Source: a virus
Direction: 5' to 3' (one strand)
Virus record (IMG/VR): IMGVR_UViG_3300043446_004613
Location: 124,001-188,000 of that record
DNA: 64,000 nt
A program made the translations under genes and the position numbers. The stretch's first letter is position 1; every line of letters starts with the position of its first letter. The notes below the pieces were generated by a model. The model had not been told where the DNA came from. It saw nothing but the letters and a program-made list of their open reading frames with translations, and ran no database searches. This document shows positions 58,369 to 64,000 of this stretch, in pieces.

Positions 58369-59504
58369 ATCGGAGGCCCCGGCGGATAGTAATAGTTGTC
58401 AGAGTAGACCGGATCATTCGCCAGTGTGATACGCGAAGCCGATTGATTCGTATCAGGGCCGGAAAATATCCAGCTGCCATCCTCGTCGTTACAACGGAAA
58501 TAGCACCAATTTGTATACGTTGATCCAGCCGCGTTCGTAAACTTACCCCGCACCAAAGCTCCGGGTTGACCACTGTTATTGCCTGAAGCTGTCCTGATAA
58601 CAAGTTCGTACGGGTATTCCGCAGTTCCGACCATCTTCGAGTGTGTATTAACCCAGCTTACTTGAGCCGGTACAGCGGTAAATCCTGTGCTGTATACAAG
58701 AGATACCCATTCGCCTGAGCCTAAAAGCGGATCAGTTGGGCCGGTAGGCACGTAGCTGTTGAGTTGCCATTCAAAAATGTACGGAAGGGTACCGCCAGCA
58801 GGCAAATTAACGTAGAAGTAACCAAACTGGGTATCATCACGCCCCATCGAGCAGTAGTTGCAGTTAGTTCCGATCAAAGTCGTTATCCCCGGAAAAGCCG
58901 GACGTACCGGCTGTAGCGGGCCGCCCAGTCTGCGACTGCATGGAAGCAAAAGCTCAACGCCGTCTACGATGATACGCGCAAGGTAATCCGCAACCCGATG
59001 GCCTGCGCTATCGACCGTGACCTGTGGGATCACTTGGTACAAGCCGCCGCTGTGTGTTTCCCAGTGTGCTTCCTGCGTGTGCGGCAGCAGCACCTGCGTA
59101 TTCGTATTGATCAAGTCTTGCTCGTCTTGTGGTGTGAAGTCGGTGACCCACGCAGTACCTCCGGGCGCGGTGGTAATCGTCGGCGTGTTGAGCGTGCGGC
59201 TTATGCCTGTCTCGGGGTCTTTACCCGGAAGTGACGTGGCTTCAATCGGAACAAAGTAGTTGATGCGGTTGTAGTTCAGCACCATGTAGTAGCGACCAAC
59301 GCGATCACCGTGGCTGTCCAGATACATGCTTACGTCGTTACCGGCGGCATCGTAGTAGGGCACCGGCAGGTAGCGCAAGTTGATGCCGTGCGCTTTAGAC
59401 AGCGAAGCGTTAGCGTGCTTGAACAAGTTGTTTACAAGCTCAGTCTGTGCCGCTTTTATCTGCTCAAGTCGCGCACGGGTAACGAGATTTTGTTGTGAAG
59501 CCAT
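58365..59504 (-). CDS. tail fibre-like structural protein, 379 aa
   Basis: The helical start (MASQQNLVTRARLEQIKAAQ) may form a trimer base. The rest is beta-rich: YYMVLNYNRINYFVPIEATS, then GYFYVNLPAGGTLPYIFEWQ and an Ig-like C-terminal part (YPYELVIRTASGNNSGQPGA). It probably belongs to the receptor-binding apparatus with its neighbours. Confidence 0.5.
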   Translation of the reverse strand: MASQQNLVTRARLEQIKAAQTELVNNLFKHANASLSKAHGINLRYLPVPYYDAAGNDVSMYLDSHGDRVGRYYMVLNYNRINYFVPIEATSLPGKDPETGISRTLNTPTITTAPGGTAWVTDFTPQDEQDLINTNTQVLLPHTQEAHWETHSGGLYQVIPQVTVDSAGHRVADYLARIIVDGVELLLPCSRRLGGPLQPVRPAFPGITTLIGTNCNYCSMGRDDTQFGYFYVNLPAGGTLPYIFEWQLNSYVPTGPTDPLLGSGEWVSLVYSTGFTAVPAQVSWVNTHSKMVGTAEYPYELVIRTASGNNSGQPGALVRGKFTNAAGSTYTNWCYFRCNDEDGSWIFSGPDTNQSASRITLANDPVYSDNYYYPPGPPI

Positions 59505-59507
59505 AGG

Positions 59508-60638
59508 TTATCCAAGGGGCGGCAGAATCACGTTAGTTCCGGCGCTGCTTATACTGGCAGGCCCGGATATGTGGGCCAGCCCGTACATCGCGAAATTGAA
59601 GAATCCTTTCCAGAAACTGTTATGTGCCACGTAGCCATTGACCACGTACACGTCGGTAGGTTCAACATCCAGATTGTAGGTTTCAACATGTCCGCGCACG
59701 TATGACATGCGATCGATCGTTACCGACATCCCATCTTTCCAGAGAAGGTCGCCAACAACCAAGTCCTGAACCTGACGAAAAGCCCAGATGCCAGAGCGAC
59801 AGGTAAGCAGCGGATGTTCGTAAGTAACACGAAGGTCGAGCAACTGAAAGTAACCGGTGAACTGCTGATGCAGGACGCGCTTGACCGTTGATGGTGACGC
59901 ACGCATCACCAGTTCCTTAGCCGACCACGTTTTCCACGCGTCCTCGTTATCTGGATTTAGGCCGTTGATCTTGTATGACATGACCTTGTCGCCGACTTTG
60001 ACATCGCAGATGAGCTTTTGCGTGCCATCAGCCATTGTAACCGGCGTGTCTGGCAAAAAGCAGCCGTCTTTGTGGTATCTGAAACCTGAACTGATCGGCG
60101 ATACCGTCAAATGCGCGGAACTGCTGACCGTTGTTCCGTAGCTGTTCGATACGACTACATCGTAATTTCCACTGTTCGCTGTAGTGCAATACGGTATGAG
60201 GTAAGCGGCTGTATTTCCGTTAGCTACGTTTGTGCCGTTGAAACGCCACTGATAGCTCATTTCCACCGGGCTGATAGCTTTAACCACAAACTCTGCCGGA
60301 TCAGTTGTATACACAGATAGCGGCTCCGGTTGGCGCACAATGTACGGCGTGCTTCCAACCTCGTAGGCTGTCGAACCGGATATGATTGCAGGCAGTGTAA
60401 AGGCAGCATCGCCGGTACCGTCTACGTTGGTACCTGTCAGCTGCACCCGCAGCAGAAAAGCGCCGTTTATGGTATGACCCGTGTCGTGCTCAGCGAAAGT
60501 TGTGCCGTAAAAGCGCACTTGATTATGAGCGCCCCAGTCCCCAGATGCGTGGGCGGCGGCGGAGTTCTCGTAACCGGTAACGGCTTGATAAACGGCAGCT
60601 TCGCTGGCAGACGTCAGTATGTTTACGTTCTGCCGCAT
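59508..60638 (-). CDS. tail protein with Ig-like domain and embedded mini-intein (Hint domain), 376 aa
   Basis: Residues 1-105 are beta-rich. Residues 107-182 form an Ig-like domain (MSYQWRFNGTNVANGNTAAY, then SGNYDVVVSNSYGTTVSSSA). Cys193 to Asn340 is a 148-aa intein-like unit: CFLPDTPVTMADG at its start, TYEH at 272-275, and VVNGYVAHN followed by Ser341 at its end. After it come 36 residues (SFWKGFFNFAMYGLAHISGP and on). Splicing would give a 228-aa protein. There is no homing endonuclease. Confidence 0.75.
   Translation of the reverse strand: MRQNVNILTSASEAAVYQAVTGYENSAAAHASGDWGAHNQVRFYGTTFAEHDTGHTINGAFLLRVQLTGTNVDGTGDAAFTLPAIISGSTAYEVGSTPYIVRQPEPLSVYTTDPAEFVVKAISPVEMSYQWRFNGTNVANGNTAAYLIPYCTTANSGNYDVVVSNSYGTTVSSSAHLTVSPISSGFRYHKDGCFLPDTPVTMADGTQKLICDVKVGDKVMSYKINGLNPDNEDAWKTWSAKELVMRASPSTVKRVLHQQFTGYFQLLDLRVTYEHPLLTCRSGIWAFRQVQDLVVGDLLWKDGMSVTIDRMSYVRGHVETYNLDVEPTDVYVVNGYVAHNSFWKGFFNFAMYGLAHISGPASISSAGTNVILPPLG
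59619..60062 (-). other. mini-intein / Hint domain coding region
   Basis: Codes for residues 193-340 of the tail protein. All key splicing residues are visible: N-terminal Cys193, block B Thr272/His275, and the C-terminal His339-Asn340 followed by Ser341. Confidence 0.75.
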
Positions 60639-60645
60639 GTTTTAA

Positions 60646-61104
60646 TTATTCGCGTGGCGGCTCAGGCAAAGCAATCTCTTCTTCGCCAGCACCTTCAGGT
60701 GAAGCCAGTTGTTCGGCTGTTTCTGCCTCGCTGGGTTCTTCGCCGGGTTCAGGCAGACCAGCTTCTGGGCCGCCTTCGACCGGAGCTTCCATGCTCTCAG
60801 GCTCTTGTGTCGGCACCTCTTGCGCGTCTTCTGGCGCACCGGCATCTGGCGGCGCATTAGGCGGGAGCGGGATAGCCATATCGCTTTCCGCATCACCTTC
60901 GCCCTCACCTTCACCCTTGCCTTCATCCTCCTCTTCGCCGGGGCCGGGCACGCGTTCCATGTACCACTGCCATTCCGCGTTGAGTTCGTCGGCAACAGGA
61001 TCACTGTGGTTATTGGCCAGCGCTGCTGCGATCGCCTCGATTTGACCCCAGCTAAGTTCTAACTTATAATCGTTATAAGTTTTTTTAATCTTTTCGAGTT
61101 TCAT
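60646..61104 (-). CDS. acidic Pro/Glu-rich protein, 152 aa
   Basis: MKLEKIKKTYNDYKLELSWG starts a basic/aromatic 50-residue head. After it the protein is almost only Glu, Pro, Ala, Gly and Asp (GEEEDEGKGEGEGEGDAESD). The composition parallels the acidic tail at 21658-22095. It could be a core or DNA-mimic protein. The HNH remnant's stop overlaps its start by 20 nt. Confidence 0.5.
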   Translation of the reverse strand: MKLEKIKKTYNDYKLELSWGQIEAIAAALANNHSDPVADELNAEWQWYMERVPGPGEEEDEGKGEGEGEGDAESDMAIPLPPNAPPDAGAPEDAQEVPTQEPESMEAPVEGGPEAGLPEPGEEPSEAETAEQLASPEGAGEEEIALPEPPRE

Positions 61105-61318
61105 GGTTTTGCTTTATTTTTGTGTAAACGCGGACGCACCAGTCGTAAAACTCGGCCAAGCTGTTATCGCTTTTAGCATAGTTGCATACTTTACAGCAGG
61201 GAACTGCGTTTTCAGGAACGTACGCCATATCATTATCTACACGATCAAGATCGCTATAGTTAAAGCCGCCGTTTATTCCGTAGCCGTGTATAAGAACAGA
61301 ATCGGCGGCTTGCTGTTC
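61085..61318 (-). pseudogene. HNH endonuclease C-terminal fragment without a start
   Basis: An open minus-strand frame between two stops reads HGYGINGGFNYSDLDRVDND, then MAYVPENAVPCCKVCNYAKS and LAEFYDWCVRVYTK. The DRVDN and CCKVCNYAKSD patterns are typical of phage HNH homing endonucleases. No start codon precedes the conserved part, and its first half is missing. It ends at the very spot where the GTTCTTA motif of the 61327 gene begins. Confidence 0.65.
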
Positions 61319-61321
61319 TTA
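61291..61321. promoter_or_regulatory. inverted repeat TAAGAACAG ... CTGTTCTTA
   Basis: Nine-base arms at 61291-61299 and 61313-61321 with a 13-nt gap. The right arm contains the GTTCTTA heptamer of the 61327 gene, 5 nt before its ATG. A similar inverted pair is at 53565-53595. Confidence 0.5.
61315..61321 (+). promoter_or_regulatory. GTTCTTA heptamer
   Basis: Five nt before ATG 61327; the run GTTCTTAACACCATG matches the GroES-like gene's start region at 14 of 15 bases. Confidence 0.55.
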
Positions 61322-61326
61322 ACACC

Positions 61327-62463
61327 ATGAATCTGATCACATTCAATGACCCGATCACAATCGCCTTCAAGAAAAGCGCCGGTGGCGTCACTCAAACCTT
61401 TGAAGCCAACCGTCCATACCTGATCGCCAATGCGCAGATTGAGCGCATCATGCGCGATCAACAAGTCAGCGGACGCGCTTACAAAATCAGCCGCGCCGAC
61501 ACACGTATTCCGAACGCGCATAAAGCCGCTTTCAACCGTAATGACAGCGTTCTGATCTACAACGGCAGCGGCGGCTACGGCGACCAGATTTTGACTTGGC
61601 CGGTGGCGCGTTATCTTGCCAATCAGGGTTTGAAAGTCCACGTCTTAACTGACCCCGGCAACAACGTATGCTGGTGGGGATTTGACTTCGTCAAGACGGT
61701 GAACACGATTCCGTTGCTTTGGGAGACTGTTCAGCTATATGACCACTTCATCCACTGGGAGGCGGTGGTTAACATGGACGAGCATCAGGATCAGGAGCAT
61801 CCGATTGACATGATGTTCCGCAAGATAGGCTACGATCCGGCGGATATTTCGGCTGAGGACAAGTGCGTGCGCCCTGTGTTTACGCCAAGTGAACTAGGCA
61901 CCTTGAACAAATACGTGACTTCCGGCAAGCGCGTCGGTCTTTACCAGCTATCCAGTGCCAATCCAGTGCGCTGCCTGCCTGCGGCGGACAGCGTGTTCTT
62001 GATCATGAAGATTGCTGAAGCCTATCCTGACATTCACTGGCTCTGCCTGCATGACGAGTTTGTGCCCAAGGAGTACAAAGAGACACTGGCTGTTGAAATT
62101 ACCAAGCGCGGTTTTACGAATGTGGAAGGTTTTACGGCTCCTAATCTGCGCGAACTGTGGGCGCTGACAGAGCACGTGAATGTGGTTATCAGCCCTGACA
62201 GCATGATGGCCCACATCGCCGGAGCTTTCGGTACTCCCTGCGTAGGTCTTTGGGGGCCGATGTCACCGGAAAGTCGGATGAAATACTACAAGAACCACCA
62301 CCCGATCTACCATCGCGAGTTCTGCCCGCACAGCCCCTGCTTTGTATACAGTAACACATTCCCGAAATATTGTCCGCCTCGCGCAAATCGCAATGTCTGC
62401 GACGTTATGGCCGGTATTTCGCCTTCGGAAGTGATTAGCGCTATCGGTCACATCTGTAGATAG
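61327..62463 (+). CDS. GT9-type (ADP-heptosyltransferase-like) glycosyltransferase, 378 aa
   Basis: GT-B fold. NDSVLIYNGSGGYGDQILTW is the N-terminal motif; NVVISPDSMMAHIAGAFGTP and CVGLWGP are the donor-binding signature of GT9 enzymes that add heptose to lipopolysaccharide core. An extra N-terminal 70 residues (TFNDPITIAFKKSAGGVTQT) are not typical. The C-terminal Cys cluster (CPHSPCFVYSNTFPKYCPP) also fits GT9. It may alter the host envelope or the virion. Its last codons are copied in the tandem repeat that follows. Confidence 0.75.
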   Translation: MNLITFNDPITIAFKKSAGGVTQTFEANRPYLIANAQIERIMRDQQVSGRAYKISRADTRIPNAHKAAFNRNDSVLIYNGSGGYGDQILTWPVARYLANQGLKVHVLTDPGNNVCWWGFDFVKTVNTIPLLWETVQLYDHFIHWEAVVNMDEHQDQEHPIDMMFRKIGYDPADISAEDKCVRPVFTPSELGTLNKYVTSGKRVGLYQLSSANPVRCLPAADSVFLIMKIAEAYPDIHWLCLHDEFVPKEYKETLAVEITKRGFTNVEGFTAPNLRELWALTEHVNVVISPDSMMAHIAGAFGTPCVGLWGPMSPESRMKYYKNHHPIYHREFCPHSPCFVYSNTFPKYCPPRANRNVCDVMAGISPSEVISAIGHICR

Positions 62464-62514
62464 TTCATGAACGATGAACCGATAAATACTGAGTATATTG
62501 ATCCCGAGGCTGAA
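62439..62514 (+). repeat. 76-bp tandem repeat, copy 1
   Basis: Starts in the last codons of the GT9 gene and holds a dead copy of the next gene's start. Copy 2 follows directly, with several substitutions. Confidence 0.85.
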
Positions 62515-62535
62515 CGCTATCGGTCACATCTGTAG
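62467..62535 (+). pseudogene. dead duplicate of the 62543 gene's start
   Basis: ATG gives MNDEPINTEYIDPEAERYRS and stops two codons later. The living gene reads MNDEPLNPEHLDPEAERYLS. The frame was broken because the repeat unit (76 bp) is not a multiple of three. Confidence 0.7.
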
Positions 62536-62590
62536 ATAGTTCATGAACGATGAACCGTTAAATCCTGAGCATCTTGATCCCGAAGCTGAA
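62515..62590 (+). repeat. 76-bp tandem repeat, copy 2
   Basis: Repeats 62439-62514; the junctions share CGCTATC, which points to recombination at a short homology. Confidence 0.85.
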
Positions 62591-63271
62591 CGCTATCTCA
62601 GCCAGCTTCCGCCCGCGCCGCCAGACGATACGCTTCAAGGTGTCGTTTCCGCGCTGCAACCGTTGGGCATTACAGAGCTTAAGGTGCAATATTCCGGCTA
62701 TGGTGACAGTGGAGACATCGACTACATCAGCATAGAGCCGTCTGACATCGTTTTGCCGGATAAGTTCGATGAAGTGGTTAAAGACGTTGCGTGGAAAACA
62801 GCCTACAATCTACACTCCGGATTTGAGAATAACGAAGGTGGTCAAGGTCATGTAACTTTTGATTTTAACGATAGAACGGTCACGGTATATCACACAGACA
62901 ATGTTGAGTTCGACGAGGAACTGAACATGCCGAATTTACCTTTGCCGGAAGAATTTCGGGAATACACTGGGGATGACGGATCGTGCTACATTAGCTTCTA
63001 CATGGGCAGCGATGGTGATGTCTACTTCAATGATAAAACTGAAGGCATCGATGAAGATGCAAACAATGTTGGGGCTATTTCAACGCTTGTTTTTGATAAC
63101 GCAGACTTAGGGGAAAATGATTCCTACTCTGGAGCAGTGCGCTGGCAAAATGGCTCAGACACCTGCTCTATCAGAGGCACGAAATCATGGACAGCGACTG
63201 ACGAGGATAATGCCTCTGTAAACACGTATACGTTCGATGAAATTTTAGCGAATGAGCAGCTAGGTACCTAA
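62543..63271 (+). CDS. DUF6878-like protein, 242 aa
   Basis: Residues 30-70 (VVSALQPLGITELKVQYSGY, then GDSGDIDYISIEP) have the Y-x-G-x-GDSG-x-I pattern I associate with DUF6878 phage/plasmid proteins. Acidic throughout. A role is not known. It is followed by another orphan family member (DUF6915) in the same direction, and the two families often appear on mobile elements. Confidence 0.5.
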   Translation: MNDEPLNPEHLDPEAERYLSQLPPAPPDDTLQGVVSALQPLGITELKVQYSGYGDSGDIDYISIEPSDIVLPDKFDEVVKDVAWKTAYNLHSGFENNEGGQGHVTFDFNDRTVTVYHTDNVEFDEELNMPNLPLPEEFREYTGDDGSCYISFYMGSDGDVYFNDKTEGIDEDANNVGAISTLVFDNADLGENDSYSGAVRWQNGSDTCSIRGTKSWTATDEDNASVNTYTFDEILANEQLGT

Positions 63272-63273
63272 CC

Positions 63274-63280
63274 GGAGGAG
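63274..63280 (+). promoter_or_regulatory. Shine-Dalgarno-like GGAGGAG
   Basis: GGAGGAG ends 11 nt before ATG 63292, somewhat further than usual. Confidence 0.5.
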
Positions 63281-63291
63281 TTACCTTAAAC

Positions 63292-63681
63292 ATGGCCACA
63301 TCTTACCACCACGCAGTGAGCAGCGCCCGTAAGTGGGGCGGTAAACCGGATGATTACATCAAGGTTCACACGTGGTTTGATGAATCGAAGATGTTCATGG
63401 CCGATTTCCGGCACCGCGCATTGCGTCACCATGCTGAAGGTATCTTCATGGCTGAACGCTTGTTCGGTACAGTCATCATCAATTCCTTGGGTCGGGAGAT
63501 ACCTGTGCGTTGGATCGGAGAGCAGCATGTGCTTGAAGACCTTGGGTTTATCCCTTCCATGCAAGATTGGTTTGAGCACATCACCCCGGTTCATTGGATG
63601 CGGAACACCAAAAAGCTTCCCGTTGAGATTGAAGCAGAGAAAGCGGCCAAAGCAGCTGCAAAAGCACGTAGTGCGAAGTAA
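63292..63681 (+). CDS. DUF6915-family protein, 129 aa
   Basis: MATSYHHAVSSARKWGGKPD and DYIKVHTWFDESKMFMADFR, then HRALRHHAEGIFMAERLFGT and IGEQHVLEDLGFIPSMQDWF are the hallmark order of DUF6915. The many His residues might bind a metal. The function of the family is not established. The tail is Lys/Ala-rich. Confidence 0.7.
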   Translation: MATSYHHAVSSARKWGGKPDDYIKVHTWFDESKMFMADFRHRALRHHAEGIFMAERLFGTVIINSLGREIPVRWIGEQHVLEDLGFIPSMQDWFEHITPVHWMRNTKKLPVEIEAEKAAKAAAKARSAK

Positions 63682-63714
63682 TTGTTGATTATTGTTGACG
63701 GTTACTATACCGTC
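63682..63714 (+). promoter_or_regulatory. possible promoter and hairpin before the UvsW-like gene
   Basis: TTGTTG (63682-63687), 18 nt, TATACC (63706-63711). The same stretch contains the hairpin GACGGT-TACTAT-ACCGTC (63697-63714). The two readings compete and neither is strong. Confidence 0.3.
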
Positions 63715-63733
63715 GAGGTGCGACGTTTTTCTG

Positions 63734-63740
63734 GTTCTTA
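63734..63740 (+). promoter_or_regulatory. GTTCTTA heptamer
   Basis: Thirteen nt before ATG 63754, the longest gap in its class. Confidence 0.4.
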
Positions 63741-63753
63741 ACGTCGGCCCGCT

Positions 63754-64000
63754 ATGATCACACTTTACGAAAACGCTACGCATGTCACCGTCACCGGTAA
63801 CGCGCAAGAGATTGACGAGCTTGTAACCACTTTCCGCTTCCGCCCGGATGGGTACTTCTTTGCTCTCAGCTACCAGCGTAATGTAAAAAGCCAAGGCGAA
63901 GAAGGCTGGGATGGCTACACCTACCCTTTACAGCGCACCGGCAGGACAGCGGCCCGCGCTCTGCGCGGACGTAAAGACGAAATCATCCGGGCAGCCAAGA
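63754..64000 (+). CDS. UvsW-like DNA helicase, N-terminal part (runs off the window)
   Basis: 82 codons are visible. VTVTGNAQEIDELVTTFRFR, then PDGYFFALSYQRN and EEGWDGYTYPLQR match the small N-terminal domain of T4 UvsW (F-x-F-x-x-D-G-Y ... W-D-G). UvsW is a branch-migrating helicase of recombination and late replication. The helicase motifs themselves lie beyond the right edge, so the call rests on this domain. Confidence 0.55.
   Translation, partial: MITLYENATHVTVTGNAQEIDELVTTFRFRPDGYFFALSYQRNVKSQGEEGWDGYTYPLQRTGRTAARALRGRKDEIIRAAK

Noticed and set aside
61103-61330. A 75-codon hydrophobic plus-strand frame
   Set aside because: It is the complement of the HNH remnant, whose minus-strand reading has conserved HNH residues.
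1-64000. tRNA, rRNA genes or CRISPR arrays
   Set aside because: I looked for cloverleaf-like stretches, conserved rRNA segments and regularly spaced repeats and saw none; tRNAs would need a dedicated scan to exclude fully.

Overview
The window is a 64 kb piece of a large tailed phage with a contractile tail (a T4-like myovirus, probably jumbo-sized). It carries a T4-type structural set: a gp21-type prohead protease joined to a scaffold, a gp23-like major capsid protein, a tape measure, a gp18-like sheath, a gp19-like tube, a gp20-like portal, and baseplate proteins resembling gp25, gp27 and gp5. It also carries T4-type DNA genes: the gp46/gp47 recombination nuclease, a FEN-type 5'-3' exonuclease, a DnaG-like primase and the start of a UvsW-like helicase. 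No terminase, DNA polymerase, tRNA, rRNA or CRISPR array is visible, so this is only part of the genome. Genes are tightly packed on both strands, often with ATGA overlaps. Many sugar-modifying genes, including ADP-heptose-transferase-like ones, fit a Gram-negative host. Ig-like domains in tail proteins resemble those common in Verrucomicrobiota, but this is a weak host hint.

Layout. 1-3.4 kb: a glycosyltransferase and small proteins. 3.5-6.7 kb: protease-scaffold and major capsid gene, closed by a terminator. 6.9-10.1 kb: small genes, many with a shared short terminal tag. 10.1-11.4 kb: a broken dTDP-rhamnose cassette between two diverged copies of a phage gene end. 11.4-14.7 kb: small genes and a DUF932 gene. 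14.7-17.9 kb: tape measure and partner. 17.9-24.2 kb: gp46, PDZ and SWIM proteins, baseplate hub. 24.2-31.3 kb: neck and tail genes. 31.3-33.3 kb: methyltransferase and sugar genes. 33.7-39.2 kb: FEN nuclease, tail chaperones, spike and baseplate genes. 39.2-44.6 kb: a minus-strand glycosyltransferase cluster. 44.6-46.8 kb: primase and GroES-like protein. 46.8-51.2 kb: a giant fibre gene and others. 51.3-53.6 kb: gp47 and small early-type genes. 53.6-60.6 kb: portal, wedge, collagen-like fibre and an intein-bearing tail protein. 60.6-64 kb: acidic protein, HNH remnant, GT9, DUF-family genes and UvsW start.

Three patterns tie the window together. First, at least a dozen otherwise unrelated small proteins carry a short amphipathic tag ending in (L/I)-x-E within about 18 residues of the start. 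That is the cleavage rule of T4 gp21, and a gp21-type protease is encoded here, so these are candidate capsid-targeted internal proteins. Second, two different heptamers sit just before start codons: GTAGTTA before virion genes, and GTTCTTA, almost always 5-7 nt from the start, mainly before DNA-metabolism and host-takeover genes. They look like two expression classes. Third, several genes have been rearranged in visible ways: a swapped tag, the captured rml cassette, a 76-bp tandem duplication, an HNH remnant and a mini-intein.
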